A stretch of 64,000 nt of DNA from Microglena sp. YARC (GCA_022414725.1 CM039465.1:23311049-23375048), one strand, 5' to 3'; positions 1 to 11,665 are shown, counted from the first letter of the stretch. Translations and numbers: made by a program. The notes: generated by a model from the sequence alone, not told the origin.

Positions 1-957
1 TTGTCTGTTTTTCCAGCTCTTTCCACTGTACCTTTTGTCAGATGGTTGGTGTTGCTGAGTATAATTTGTTGGTCGTGAGAGATGAGATGTTCTGCATACC
101 AGTCCCATCAAAGGTTTTGATTCATAACATGGCCTGTCTGCATACCAGTCCCATCAAAGGTTTTGATTCGGAACGGGGCCTGTTAAATGGCTTCAACATT
201 CTTTGGTGATGTACTGTGTGCGGTAGGATGCCGTTATACAGAGTGCAGGGTGAGATGTATTGAGATTATGGAGAGGGCCAATGGCTTTCTCGTGTCTGGT
301 AGTTGTTTCCGTACTGGTGTTTGCTTCTTTCCGGACACACACGCTTCCAAGCTTAATGTCAGAGCTGTCTCTGACTTCTCAATATTTTGATAGTTCTGAC
401 ACGATGCTTTGAAGTTGTTGATATGTGTTGCCGTGCAAGACGATTAATTCATGGAGTTAAGGTACTTTTGGTAGTTGTGTGCCTCCATCTGATGACTGAA
501 TCTACAAGACTGCTCATTGTAGAGTGAAGCTGCACGTCGACATGTCACTACTTTGTGGCCTTCGACCTCTGCACCCTTTGGCTTTGCTTAGTGTGTTTTA
601 GTTTGACTGTGCTTAATGTCTCCTTTGACTTTGCTTTATGTGTCTTTTTGACTTGAATACAAGTATTTAGTCATGTTTTCATGTAAGCCTGATCCTCTTG
701 AAGAGTCTTCCCTACTTATCAAAGATGTCTCCCAACTGGGAAGATTGGAATGAATGATTACACGGTCTATCTAGTAGCTTACACCGCATGGACAGTTTGT
801 GGGTGGATTGTTACATGGTTCTTCAGCTGATTCTGGTCTGCCTACGCACTATCTTCAGATAGCAATTCTCCCGATACTGTCGGAAACTAGGGAGCACACT
901 TTGCCGGCCGGACAGATTAATGACTGGTCTAGGTCCGTGGCCAGCACGAGCTCAACT
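1..957. other. Unassigned left-edge DNA
   Basis: I see no supportable gene here. The only structure is a direct repeat of about 31 bp, starting near 91 and again near 136 (period 45). It could be 3' flank of a gene to the left, but nothing proves that. Short open frames lack any recognisable motif. Confidence 0.4.
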
Positions 958-1136
958 CAGGGTACTACAATGAGCGCGCGGCAGCAATGAGCGCGATTGC
1001 GCACACACTGTTCGTGCCCCGCTGTGCGATTCGCGCAATTTTTCAACCCCCTGTGTTTTTTACACTACAAAGCGCTGACTAATTTGACGTTTGTGCGCTT
1101 TAAGCGCTTAGCAATTTGACATAATGTAGTACCCTG
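958..1136. mobile_element. hAT-like MITE, CAGGGTAC family, copy 1
   Basis: A 179-bp element starts CAGGGTACTACA and ends TGTAGTACCCTG, a terminal inverted repeat. It is flanked on both sides by a perfect 8-bp duplication, GCTCAACT (950-957 and 1137-1144). An 8-bp target duplication and CAGGG ends are typical of hAT elements. The interior is rich in GCGC-type words and has no coding capacity. Two more copies lie at 8871-9013 and 60403-60562. Confidence 0.9.
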
Positions 1137-1144
1137 GCTCAACT

Positions 1145-2932
1145 ATCAGAACTTAGTTTAGGGTTTGGGTAAACATGGATCCAACCAACAATTTGGCTGC
1201 TCGCTGTCTTCTGCAGTATGAACACAATTAAGAGCCCCTGGACCACACTCAGTGCGAGTCAGGGTCGTCCAGGGTTGCAAAATCTGCTTCTTGAGACTCA
1301 ACCGTTTTTTTAATCTGTCTGCGACGCAACGGATCCCCCTAAAGCTGTGGCTGCGGTGCACCCTAATCCTCGGAGATGCAACGGACCCTCCAAAGGCTAT
1401 GGGACTGTTGCGGGTCAGTTGCGACTCGGGAGGCAGGCTGTGCTGCTTCGATTACGTCTCAGGACGCAGGCTGTGAAATTGGTTGCGTCTCAGGACGCAG
1501 ACATGGGGGTCCTCCTCAACAAACCTGGTGCAAGTGTCTTGGTGAATTCCACGATCTGCTATGTAACTTGAACTTGGTTACTAGTAAGAGAGAAACACTG
1601 TTTAGTGGCGGGCCAGTGGGGCAAGTGTGATTGGTGGCGGGTCGGCAACTCCCACCGACTTATGGATACCTAGACTACCTACTCCCTCGTTTTGTAGGTT
1701 GGCCTGAAAACCATCCCAAAATCGACAGGATACTCCGCTTTTCTTGCGTTCCTAGCACTCATATGTACCACCTTAAACACAAATCATTCTCATCCACAAA
1801 CTGAATCTTTCAGCAGCAGTACATGCCTTCAATTCTTAAGCTTGTCATATCCTACTAATATATGTCGGGTTTGATTAGTTTCAGATTCATATCTAAGGTT
1901 TCCAGTTAAATAAATGTATAAGTAATAAAGATTTAGAAAAAAGTCGAAATCAAAAACTTAGAAAACACTGAATTCGAGGATTCGAGCAATCGAGGATCTC
2001 CATATATAACGGATGTATCAAAAGACTAGAAAACAAATTGACTCAGAAGTCAGAACTTGGTCACATGTTCCTTGCAAAGACCGAAGTAGGCTAAAATTCC
2101 TAAAATTGTCAACTGGTGACAAAATACCCAATTCACAAAGTTTCTGGAGGCGAAACCAGAATTGCTCAGTGCTGCAATGCTGCAATGCAATAGGGGTCCA
2201 AGCTTACAATTGCTCATCACTACCAAATGTTGCTACACAAATTGCAGGGGAGAGGAGGAGGCGAGGAGGTGGTGAGCACCAACCACATCATTCTAACTGG
2301 TGGTGCTACCTCGCGACAACAATCATGTTGGGAGGCACTCACTAGCATCACTGTGTTCTAGCCCTAAAACAACAGACACTTGGCTGCATCATCATTCATG
2401 CAATGTTCGATGTGCTAGTGATCATCTCATAGGGTGGACTTCTAGGCCAGGCCTTGGAGCCTACTTCAATCAAGAACCCAATGGAGGCTGTCCTCACGTG
2501 TGAAAACTGGAAAGCCTAGCTGCCCAACTGGTACACCTCCTAGCAGAGGCTTCGGGCAGTCCATGGACTGAAGCTTGGAGTAGGTATCAGGCAGGTCTCT
2601 TCAGGGGTTGATTTTCTGTACGTGTGTACCGCCTGTAGACATTGTCGAAGTCGCCAGGGAAGTGCCCTATACCAGTGCGCAGGCCAATCCCAGACCCAAT
2701 CATGAGCCAGCTTGAACTAACATGCATGCCAAAATTCCCACGTTTTGTAAGCAGTTTCCACGTTTTGTAAGCTGAGATTCCCACCTCTGGCTGTTCCCCT
2801 AACCAATCCAATAATGCTTTAGACCTCCTTCTTATAACTTAGCGCGGCACGTTACCGTAGCGGCCCTAGTCCCCCTTTCTCTCGTAAGCTCTCCTCCGTA
2901 CTGACAATCGCGCCCATCATCAACAGGGCAGC
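1145..2932. other. Intergenic DNA and 5' flank of the carrier gene
   Basis: No gene is recognisable; open frames overlap each other and have no family motifs. The last 100 bp before 2933 are C/T-rich and are probably the 5' untranslated region of the carrier gene. I could not define a TATA box or transcription start. Confidence 0.4.
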
Positions 2933-5900
2933 ATGCACCTTCCGGAGTCAGACAAAAATGATGGCAAGCCAGCGATCATTGGCCGGCGCTTGCGCATGTC
3001 CATCGATGCAGGCGCAGGTGCACTAGCCGGATGCGTCGCTCGCTTCATGGTCAGCCCTCTAGATGTTATCAAAATTCGTTTCCAAGTGCAGCTAGAGCCA
3101 ATATCCATGTCCATGGCCGGCTCCAAGTACACTGGATTCTTCCAGGCACTGAAAACCATTTTCAAAGAAGAAGGGATCCAGGTATGGTCACACCGCAGCT
3201 TGTGTCGGTAGCCTTACATAGGCATCTTTATGTAGGTTTTTGACAATGCCAAGGTACTGTAGTGGTGGCTGGTGCATGCAATGTAGGCACCCTGGTTGGG
3301 AGGTCATGTGGAAAACAAGTCCAAAGAAGAAGGGACCCAGGTATGTGCACGCAGCTGCATCTGTCGGTAGCCTTACCGAGGGTCTTAATATAGGTATTTA
3401 ACAATGCCAGGTATGGAAGTGATGGCTGGTGCATGCAATGTTGGCACAGAGGGCGGGAGGTCTTGTGGGTGGTGGTTTATGCATGAGGCGGGACCAACAC
3501 ATGGAGGTGGCACGTGGGTTATGGGTGATGTAAGATGACAACAGCACATCGTGATTGACGTGTGAGATGTGGGTTGCGGGTGGAGGTGGTGGGTGGTTGT
3601 TGGTGGGTGGTGAGATCGCCACTGCCACCACCACCGCCACCACCACTGCCGATACCATTCCCCCCCCCCCCCCCACACACACACCCCCACCCTACACACA
3701 CACTGACACACACACTGACACACACACCACCACACACACACCTACACACACGACCACCATCACGACCACCCACCACCACCAACACCATCACCACCACTCC
3801 GACCACCCCCCCACCCCCCACCAGCACCACACACTCTAGTCCAATACCACCCCATGTTAAGCAGCGCCGCTGAGGACCTGCTGCGGCTCTCTTGATGCAG
3901 GGGCTCTGGCGAGGGACCGTGCCAGGACTGCTACTCACAGTTCCATACACCGCGGTTCAGTTCGTAGCCATGCAGCAATGCAAGGACTATGCATCTAGCA
4001 TAGGGATCTCTAGCCAGCCTAACGTGGCCCCTTTGGTATCCTTCGTGAGCGGTGGTCTTGCCGGCTCAGCAGCAACGATAGCTTCGTACCCCTTTGATCT
4101 TCTTAGGACGCGGCTAGCTGCGCAGGGAGAACCAAAGGTGAGGAGGCGAGATGGGGCGATAATCCACGAGAGAGGGGGATGGGGCGAGATGAGGAGATAG
4201 GGCAAAGGAGAAGGGATGGGATGGGGAGATGGCGCAAATGAGAGGGGATAGGGAGTTTAAATGGGACGGGAAGATGGGGAGATGGGGCAAAGCAGAAGAG
4301 GATGGGATGGGAAGATGGGCAAAGGAGAGAGGATGGGATGGGGAGATGGGGAGAAGGAGAGGGTAGGCTTGTTTAAAAGTATAAGTCATCTCCTTAAAAT
4401 GGCCACGTGTCAACAACTATCTTCAACTACATGTGTGATATTCGGGAATATAAAACAAGTGATGGCTCGTATTATGCATGGGTCATCATGTGTTATGAAG
4501 CAATGACTAGGCAGTTGTAAACTAGATCCTTCATTTCCCCCCTTTGGATAGTCAAATTAACATGGGTGAGGGAGCATGTCACAAGTACCCTGTATTACAC
4601 AAGGCGCACCAATGCCAAACTTCTTGTTGCCTCCATAGGTGTACTTGGGGGGGGGGGGGGGCAGACTAGTAAGCATGTCGTGCTACTCTGATGCTAGTGT
4701 GTGTCGTGGGCACACACAGTGACCTAGGTGCGTATGGACCCCAGCATGTAGTTCCCTAGATGAGCACTTGACCCATTGCATAGAGACCCATCCTCAAGAG
4801 TCAGTTCAAATGTGAATGGGTGCCACATGTGCATGCAAGATGAGTTTAGTATACCCACCATGTGAGAAACTCCTGTATCCCTCCGTGCCCAGACATGCTG
4901 CAGAGGGCCAAAAAGCGCTGAAACACGAAAACAGGTTTTGAGCCTGATAGTAGATCACCCGGGAAAACGTCACCAGTTGACCTAGCTCGATTATCAGAGA
5001 AAGCTGTTACCTACCGCTGTAATTTTGGACCCCAAACTCCCGGAATGGCACAGTGTGGGAGACAAAATAGGCGGAAAAGCTTCATATGTTACTTTATTTC
5101 GAAAGCGACTGATACTTCTGAACACACCTTGGGAATGGGACAGGGAGATGGGGGGATGGGGCAAAACATAAGGGGATGGGACAGGGAGATGGGGGATGGA
5201 ACAAAACAGAAGGGGATGGGCGGATGGGGCAAAACAGAAGGGGATGGGATGGGAAGATGGGGCAATACAGAAGGGCATGGGATGGGCAGATGGGGCAAAG
5301 CAGAAGGGGATGGGGCGGGGAGATGGGGCAAAACAGAAGGGGATGGGATGGGGAGATGGGTGTACCCATCCCATGTGACCTTGGGCGTACCCATCCCATG
5401 TGACCTTGGGTGTACCCATCCCATGTGACCTTGGGTGTACCCATCCCATGTGACCTTGGGTGTACCCATCCCATGTGAACAATTCATCCCCAGTCAGTCA
5501 TAGCCCAACTGAAGGGGCAAAACAGAAAGGGATGGGATGGGGAGATGGGGCAAAGGAGAGAGGAATGGGATGGGGAGATGGGGCAAAACAAAAAGGGATT
5601 GGATGGGGAGATGGGGCAAAGGAGAGAGGAATGGGATGGGGAGATGGGGCAAAACAGAAAGGGATGGGATGGGGAGATGGGGCAAAGGAGAAAGGAATGG
5701 GATGGGGAGATGGGGCAAAGGAGAGAGGAATGGGATGGGGAGATGGGGCAAAACAGAAAGGGATGGGATGGGGAGATGGGGCAAAGGAGAGAGGAATGGG
5801 ATGGGGAGATGGGGCAAAACAAAAAGGGATGGGATGGGGAGATGGGGCAAAGGAGAGAGGAATGGGATGGGGAGATGGTGCAAAACAGAAAGGGATGGGA

Positions 5901-8900
5901 TGGGGAGATGGGGCAAAGGAGAGAGGAATGGGATGGGGAGATGGGGCAAAGGAGAGATGAATGGGATGGGGAGATGGGGGAAAACAGAAAGGGGTGGGAT
6001 GGGGAGATGGGCAAAGGAGGGAGGATGGGATGGGGCAAGATGGGGTGAGGCAGATGGGACAAGATAGGAAGATGGGGCAACAAGTCACCCTATATTTTCT
6101 GGCGTGAACCAGGCTTGGGCTATATATATTTTATATATTGTTTTGTATTTTTATTATATTTTTTACTTTTAATACTGGTATTTTTATTTGTATTCTGTAG
6201 ACGTTTGAATCGTTCATCACACGGGGTAACATGCATACACTTATCCCCTTGTACCCAACATAACTAACAGATATACCGCAACATGCTGGATGCTGGGTCA
6301 AGCATTGTCAGGGCTGAGGGCTTTCGGGGACTGTACCGCGGATTGAACATCACTCTGATAGAGATCATACCCTACGCAGCTCTTCAGTTTGGGCTGTACG
6401 ATGCTTTCACTGGTGCATGGAGACGTCAGGTGGTAAGTGCTCCTCAATCTCACACACCCGAACGTGAACTTAAATTATCTATCTGCTATCATGTAAATAC
6501 TACCACTATTATATAACTGCTATTCTAGTATGTAAACACTACCACTATTATCTAACTGCTATTCTCTAACTAAGTACTTCATTTATGTAGTAGTACTTGA
6601 TCCCAGGTCCTGTTGTATCCCTACAACAATTTTCTGTGCTCCAGATCGTTTAGTACTTCTTAAGAACCCCTCCGGGTAGTCTAGAATTATCTTGAGTATT
6701 TGAAGTTGGGCAAGACCCGTTAGCCTAGTTGGCTACCCCCTGGAGTGTAACAACATACCCGCACGCTTTCTGTTAAAAATGCCTGACGATGTGCTCATAA
6801 AAATAACTCTAATTGTGCCTAAAGGTCACTTATAAGAGCAGGGGGATATAATGGCCCCCTTTTGGCCATCGAAGCGTGCATCATGATCTGACCATGCTCG
6901 ACACTCGACTTAAGTACCTTCCAGGAAGTGCTTAATATCCAGAGTACAGATATAGTAATATAGATCACAAATATTGCACCCACAAATATCAGTAACCATT
7001 CACTCATATAATTGTCTTCTGCTGTGCCGATGTGAGCCACTACAATGCTCTCAGGCCTCTTCTAGGACTGGTTTGAAAGAGGAGGGGACAGGTGCTGCAT
7101 CCCACTCTGATTCAACTCTCATCAAATGTCCTCTGCTGTGCTCATGTGAACCACTACTGTGCTCTCAGGCCTCTTCTGGGACTCGTTTGAAAGAGGAGGG
7201 GTTAGTGCTGCATCCCACTCTGATTCAATTCTCATCAAATGTCTTATGCTGTGCTCATGTGAACCACTACTGTACTCTCAGGCCTCTTCTAGGACACGTT
7301 TGGAAGAGGGGGAGACAAGTGCTGCTTCCCACTCTGATTCGAAGCTATCCTTCTTCGTGTGTGGCCTCATGGCAGGCATGTGCTCCAAGTTTGCCACGCA
7401 TCCACTAGATGTTGCCAAGAAGAGGTTCCAAGTGGCAGGTCTCCAGAGGGCCCTCAGGTAGGCTGTTGCTGTTGTACGGGGTATGTGGTGGGATGCGTGG
7501 TGCCGTGCAGGGCATGGGGATACGTAGAGATATGTGGGGCATGGGGGGCAACAAGTTTGCCACGCATCCACTAGGTGTTGAGTTGTTGACAAGAAGAGGT
7601 AGTTCCCAAGGGGGCCCTAAACCCTAAACCAAGTGGTAGTTGCCAACGGGGCCCTCAGGTAGGCTGGTGCTGGTGTGTATGGCCGGGGGTGATGAGCAGG
7701 GCATGGGGAGCAGGGGGAGATGTGCTGGGAAGGGGGGAGCAGGGGGAAATGTGCTGGGAAGGAGGGGGCGCATGGGGATGCGCTGGATAATGCCACAATG
7801 CTGCATTCTGTATCTCCTGCCCTTCATCTGCTGATCAGTTTTTAGCTCACTCATGGGAGCTTCTAGGCAGCTCCACTCAAAGGCTACAGGGTCAAGCCTA
7901 CAGCATTCAGCTGGATTGAAGCTGATGTTTCTTTTTGGGGCTGTGCAGGGCAGCTTCCAGTCAGCTACATTATCCAGCCACTGGGCCAATCCCAAAGCTT
8001 TTAGCTGCATTTGAATGCCCTTCAAGTCAGCTTTCAGTCACACTAGCTAGACTTATGTTTGGCCCAAGGACAGGAAAAGAAAGCTGCCTAGAAGCTGCTA
8101 CAAGTAGCCCACAAAAGAAACAGTGGCCAAGCCTACAGCATTCAGCTGGATTAAAGCCCTCATCAAGCTGCGTTCTTAATCCTTTTGAAAATCTCTTTAT
8201 CTGCATCATCTCCTGATTGCGGCCATGGACCAAGAATACAGTCTAGCAGCTGCTTCATACATGCCCACTCCTTGTGCATTGTTTACTTTTTTTGCATATC
8301 CCATCCTCTGTATATCCTCCTGATTGCAGCTATGGGCCTAGAATAGATTATAGCAGCCGCTTCACCATTGCTCAATCCTTGTGCATTGTTTACTTCTTTT
8401 GCAGATCCCTTCCTAGCTCCGTAGCTGCACTCACCCCCCCCCACACACCCACCCCCACCCCCATCCCCCACCCAGGTTGTCTTCACCACAGAGCGCCACA
8501 AGAGAAACCCTCTCGTGATCGAGGGGCTATCCAAACAAAAGAAAACTAGCCAAACAAATCAAGCTAGACAAACAAAACAAAACAAAATCAAACCACCAAC
8601 CTCAAACCCACCATCATTATCCCCCCCACCCACCCACCCACCCCCACCCCTACACACACACGCCCATCCACCCCCACCCCCATTCCCCCCTTCCCACCCA
8701 CCCACCCCATGAGTGCAGTTACGGAGCCAGAATAGAGTCCGACTATGTGGTTCAGTCGTTGCGAGAGAGCTTGGTCGGCATCTTCCGCAATGAGGGGATG
8801 AGGGGGCTGTGGAAGGGTTGTGCACCCAACCTCATCAAGGTATGTGCTGCGTCAAGGCAGGGGGTAGCACCAGGGTAGTATAAAGCACGTAAGGTTTCGG

Positions 8901-11537
8901 AGCCTGGCTGCGCGAATGACACCATTTTGTAAACCCCTCTGGGCGCAGCGCGCAGAATTCTGTTTTCAGTTGAGCCGAAAGCGCAACCCAAAAATGACGA
9001 ATGTTGTACCCTGGCTAGCGCATGACCCCTAATGATAGGCAACCTCATGATATAAGATCAGATTTGACCGCATCAGGTCATCCTGTGCACCTTCTTCCTG
9101 TGTGATCTCTCGTGTATGACCCCTAATGGTAGACAGCTTTATGATATAAATCAGCACGTGGCCCCTAATGATAGGCAACCTCATGATATAAGATCAGATC
9201 TGACCAGGTCATCCCATGCACCTTCCTCGTGTGTGATCTCTCATGTTTGACCCCTAATGGTAGACAGCTTCATGATATAAAATCACATTTGGCCAGATCA
9301 ACTCATATGCTATGCACTTTCCTCACGTATAACCTCTACCACAAGGGGGGTGTGAAGGGGCTGTAGAAGGGTTGTGCGCCCAACCATATATATGATATAT
9401 ATGATATATATATATATATTCAGGTGGGTGCCGCGTCAAGGCAGGGGCTAGCACGCGACCTTGCATTCTTGTATGGCCTCCATCAAACAGACTCCCCTTC
9501 TTTATGTTGCCTCTCACCGCTATATACATGCTCTTGGCAACCTTGGCAGCGATCCCAGGGACCTGTGTGGGTGTGGGTTTGTGTGGGGGGGGTGGGGGGC
9601 ACTGGCGGCGACTTTAAGGACCTGTGTGGGTGTGGGTGGGTGTAGGGTGGGTTTGTGTGTGTGAACATGCTCTTGGCAACCTGCAGAGGGGCTAGCACAT
9701 GGTTTGAGTTGGGGGACCCACCGCTGTGCAATATCTCATCAAAAGGAAAACATATCCCCCTCATCCGTATCCCATCTCACGTGGCCCCCCTCTAGCAGAC
9801 TCCCCTTCTTCATGCTCCTTCTAACCGGTATATACATAGTCTCTTCTCCTCATGCGTCAGTTTTTGTTTTTTAATCTGAAAATGGGTTTTTCTAGCTTTT
9901 TGGTTTAGGTCTCCTCCAGGGACAGCATTTTAGTGCCTTTTATAGCTTTGTACAGCTTTTGTAGCCTTTCGTAGCTTTCTACGGCCATTTAAGGCAGACA
10001 AAACCTGTTTTTTTACATTTGTATAGCAATAATTTCACCCAAACGGGGTCAAAACTAGGGATCGCTTTATTTAGCGGAAATAAAAAGCCCTGCCAGGCGT
10101 GGGTTTGAATCTGGGTTTAGGGTAAATGGCCGTACTCCTCTCCTAGAAAGCTTAATGCATATCCACTTATATTATTTTAAAACGACCTAAAAATCAACCA
10201 TTTCTTATAATTATTCATTTATCCTTAACAATTATTCTTCCCCCCGCAGGCTGCACCAGCATCCGCCATCACGTCCACTGCATATGATTCAATGGCGCGA
10301 CTGTGGCGGTGGCCCTATCCCCCTCCTAGAAACCTTTATGTATATCTATTGTATATCCACTTATATTATAACCCCCCCGACCCTGTAACAATTATTCCTC
10401 ACCCGCAGGCTGCACCAGCGTCCGCCAACATGTTCACTGCCTACGAGGCAATAAGAATGTGGATGGCAACTATGGCGCTGGCCCTACCCCCCCTCCTAGA
10501 AACCTTTATGCATATCTACTTAAATTATAAAAACCCCGACCCTGTAACAATCCTTCCTTCTCCCGCAGGCAGCACCAGAATCTGCTTTCATGTTCACTGC
10601 TTATGAGGCAATCAGATGTTGGATGGCGACTATGGCGCTGGCCCTACCCCCCTCCTAGAAACCTTTATGCATATCCACTTAAATTATAAAAACTCCGACC
10701 CTGTAACAATCCTTCCTTCTCCCAGCCTCTTTAGCGATTACAATGGTCTAGTGGTAGACCAGATTGCTAAGGAACGAAGAGTCGGGGGTTCGACTCCCCC
10801 TTCGGTCGCTCTTGACGTTGCAGGTCGTCGTCAACCGCGATGGTAGCTTGTCCAGTTGAGGTAGGAGACCGCTCCCCACCCGCGTACGACGGGCTCCCTT
10901 AACACCACGCCCCACCAGGCGTTATCATTACTTTTTCCTTCTCCCGCAGGCAGCACCAGAATCTGCTTTCATGTTCACTGCTTATGAGGCAATCAGATAT
11001 TGGATGGCGACTATGGCGCTGGCCCTACCCCCCTCCTAGAAACCTTTATGCATATCCACTTAAATTATAAAAACCCCGACCCTGTAACAATCCTTCCTTC
11101 TCCCGCAGGCAGCACCAGAATCTGCTTTCATGTTCACTGCTTATGAGGCAATCAGATATTGGATGGAGACTATGGCGCTGGCCCTACCCCCCCCCTAGAA
11201 ACCTTTATGCATATCCACTTATATTATAAAAACCTGACCCTGTAACAATTACTCCCCCCCCCCCCCCCCCCCCCCCCCCCCGCCTTAGGCAGGACCAGCA
11301 TCCGCTTTCACGTTCACTGCATATGAGTCAAAGGCGCAGTGGATGGCGACTCTGGCGGTGGCCCTACTCCCCTCCTAAAAATCTGTATGCATATCCACTT
11401 ATATAATAACCCCCCCGACCCTGTAACAATTGGTCCTCCCCCCGCAGGCAGCACCAGCATCCGCCATCACATTCACTGCCTATGAGGCAATCAGAGAATG
11501 GATGTCAACTATGGCGGTGGACCCACCCCCCTCCTAG
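2933..11537 (+). CDS. Mitochondrial thiamine-diphosphate carrier (SLC25A19/TPC type), 6 exons
   Basis: Coding exons: 2933-3181, 3901-4137, 6271-6432, 7282-7457, 8719-8839, and a 90-nt terminal exon with several alternatives (here 11448-11537). All junctions are GT-AG and frames join, giving about 344 residues, a normal carrier length. The protein should be a six-helix inner-membrane carrier importing thiamine diphosphate. Three carrier signatures are visible: SPLDVIKIRFQ (exon 1), YPFDLLRTRLA (exon 2) and HPLDVAKKRFQ (exon 4). Exons also encode EGFRGLYRGLN and GLWKGCAPNLIKAAP, in the order found in plant TPC proteins. Exon 4 could instead start at 7345 (also in phase), but 7282 has the better pyrimidine tract and gives the family's usual linker. 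Odd features: exon 4 is duplicated at both ends, the exon 5 end is duplicated, and the terminal exon is an array. Family assignment is firm; substrate is by family resemblance. Confidence 0.88.
4141..6085 (+). repeat. G-rich 33-bp minisatellite in carrier intron 2
   Basis: Blocks at about 4141-4360 and 5113-6085 repeat GGGATGGGGAGATGGGGCAA with variable AAACAGAAA or AGGAGAGA spacers; the long block has a 33-bp unit. Because 33 is a multiple of three, long open frames appear on both strands, but they are low complexity. Between the G-rich blocks (5358-5485) is a 25-bp unit (TACCCATCCCATGTGACC core) repeated about five times. The transcript strand has many GGGG runs and could form quadruplexes. 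Confidence 0.9.
6665..6757. repeat. Dispersed repeat, 'CTAATTGGCTACCCC' family
   Basis: A segment of about 90 bp contains a TCTAGAGTTATCTT-like start and a GCCTAATTGGCTACCCCTGG-like end followed by TGTAA. Similar copies lie near 17500-17580, 51305-51450 and 54085-54172, with a partial one at 39044-39092. No TSD or inverted ends are evident; class unknown. Confidence 0.6.
7022..7344 (+). repeat. Triplicated acceptor and 5' end of carrier exon 4
   Basis: A unit of 113-114 bp repeats three times. Each copy carries CTCTCAG followed by GCCTCTTCT; acceptors end at 7054, 7168 and 7281. Only the third is continuous with the conserved exon 4 body. The unit includes the pyrimidine tract, acceptor and first coding bases, so it is a duplication across an intron-exon junction. 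Confidence 0.8.
7550..7690 (+). pseudogene. Broken copy of the 3' part of carrier exon 4 and its donor
   Basis: The stretch from TTTGCCACGCATCCACTAG to GGGCCCTCAG and then GTAGGCTG repeats bases about 7388-7470, the end of exon 4 and the start of intron 4. The copy carries small insertions, including a telomere-like CCCTAAACCCTAAACC at about 7616-7631, which breaks the frame. The donor is intact. Confidence 0.75.
7925..8123. mobile_element. Mutator-like foldback MITE, family A, copy 1
   Basis: This family is 190-205 bp. It begins CTGTTTCTTTTTGGGCTAC and then AGCAGCTTC..AGCTCC, and ends with the inverted form GGAGCTGCCTAGAAGCTGCT, GTAGCCCAAAAAGAAACAG. There is no coding capacity. Family members elsewhere in the window have perfect 9-bp target duplications, which suits Mutator-like elements. 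This copy lies in carrier intron 4 and is itself flanked by a direct repeat of about 33 bp (7892 and 8128). Confidence 0.75.
8410..8705 (+). repeat. C/A-rich low-complexity tract before carrier exon 5
   Basis: Runs of C with ACAC and CCCA words fill most of the 300 bp upstream of the exon 5 acceptor at 8718. This placement of C/A-rich simple sequence directly before an acceptor recurs across the window. Confidence 0.8.
8871..9013. mobile_element. hAT-like MITE, CAGGGTAC family, copy 2
   Basis: A 143-bp member starts CAGGGTAGTA and ends TTGTACCCTG. The flanking 8-mers GGTAGCAC and GCTAGCGC match at six of eight positions. It sits about 30 bp into carrier intron 5. The duplicated intron start at 9425-9455 keeps the same site without an insertion (GGGGCTAGCACGCG), so the pre-insertion state is visible within the window. 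Confidence 0.85.
9014..9300. repeat. Local tandem repeat in carrier intron 5
   Basis: GACCCCTAATGATAGGCAAC and its variant with GGTAGACAGC alternate four times (near 9024, 9116, 9160, 9248), each followed by a CATGATATAA-like word. It is non-coding. Confidence 0.75.
9345..9455 (+). pseudogene. Degenerate copy of carrier exon 5 end and its donor
   Basis: GGGGCTGTAGAAGGGTTGTG and CGCCCAACC repeat the end of exon 5 (about 8805-8832). After an inserted AT-dinucleotide tract comes CAG then GTGGGTGCCGCGTCAAGG, matching the start of intron 5 (8840-8870). A stop codon replaces Trp in the copy. Confidence 0.75.
9858..10095 (+). mobile_element. Non-autonomous element, family H, copy 1
   Basis: It shares T-rich start, TTTTTCTAGCTTTTTGGTTT, TCCAGGGACAGC, the AACGGGGTCAAAACTAG core and AGCGGAAA end with 43523-43763 and, inverted, 39893-40092. 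The 43523 copy has an 8-bp TSD. It is non-coding. Confidence 0.65.
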
Positions 11538-11665
11538 AAACCATTGGCAGGGAAACGATAAGCCGATTGCGAGCCATCACGTTTACTCTAATGTGGAAAT
11601 AGCACAGTGGATGGTGACTACGGCATTGCACACCCCCCCCCCACACACCACCACCACCACCCCTC
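10250..11665 (+). repeat. Tandem array of carrier terminal exons (7 copies plus a remnant)
   Basis: Units of about 159-180 bp each carry a CCGCAG-type acceptor and a last exon. Copies start at 10250, 10409, 10569, 10950, 11109, 11289 and 11448; a degenerate eighth lies at about 11560-11665. Copies 3 to 7 are each exactly 90 nt and end in TAG or TAA. Copy 1 has lost 10 nt and copy 2 has one extra C, so both run past the stop. Copy 7 (AAPASAITFTAYEAIREW) is closest to the family's last helix; copies 3-5 read AAPESAFMFTAYEAIR. Most units also have CTGTAACAAT downstream, containing TGTAA, the usual chlorophyte polyadenylation motif, so each unit could be a complete terminal exon. Confidence 0.9.
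10724..10934 (+). mobile_element. tRNA-derived SINE, copy 1
   Basis: A 211-bp insertion lies between terminal-exon copies 3 and 4, flanked by a perfect 11-bp duplication TTCCTTCTCCC (10713-10723, 10935-10945). The head holds an RNA polymerase III A box (TGGTCTAGTGG) and B box (GGTTCGACTCC) as in a tRNA, but does not fold as a standard tRNA. The body includes GTCGTCAACCGCGATGGTAG and the tail CACCAGGCGTTATCATTACT then T residues. Copies with the same head-body-tail lie at 24880-25090 (+) and 52458-52662 (-). Confidence 0.88.

Noticed and set aside
5484..6088. Overlapping 150-200 residue frames of GWGDGAK or SPSHPFLF repeats
   Set aside because: 33-bp minisatellite in a carrier intron; open in five frames.
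10737..10810. Possible functional tRNA gene
   Set aside because: A and B boxes are present, but the T arm is separated from the acceptor strand by three extra bases and the anticodon arm does not fold; the body and target duplication show it is a SINE head.
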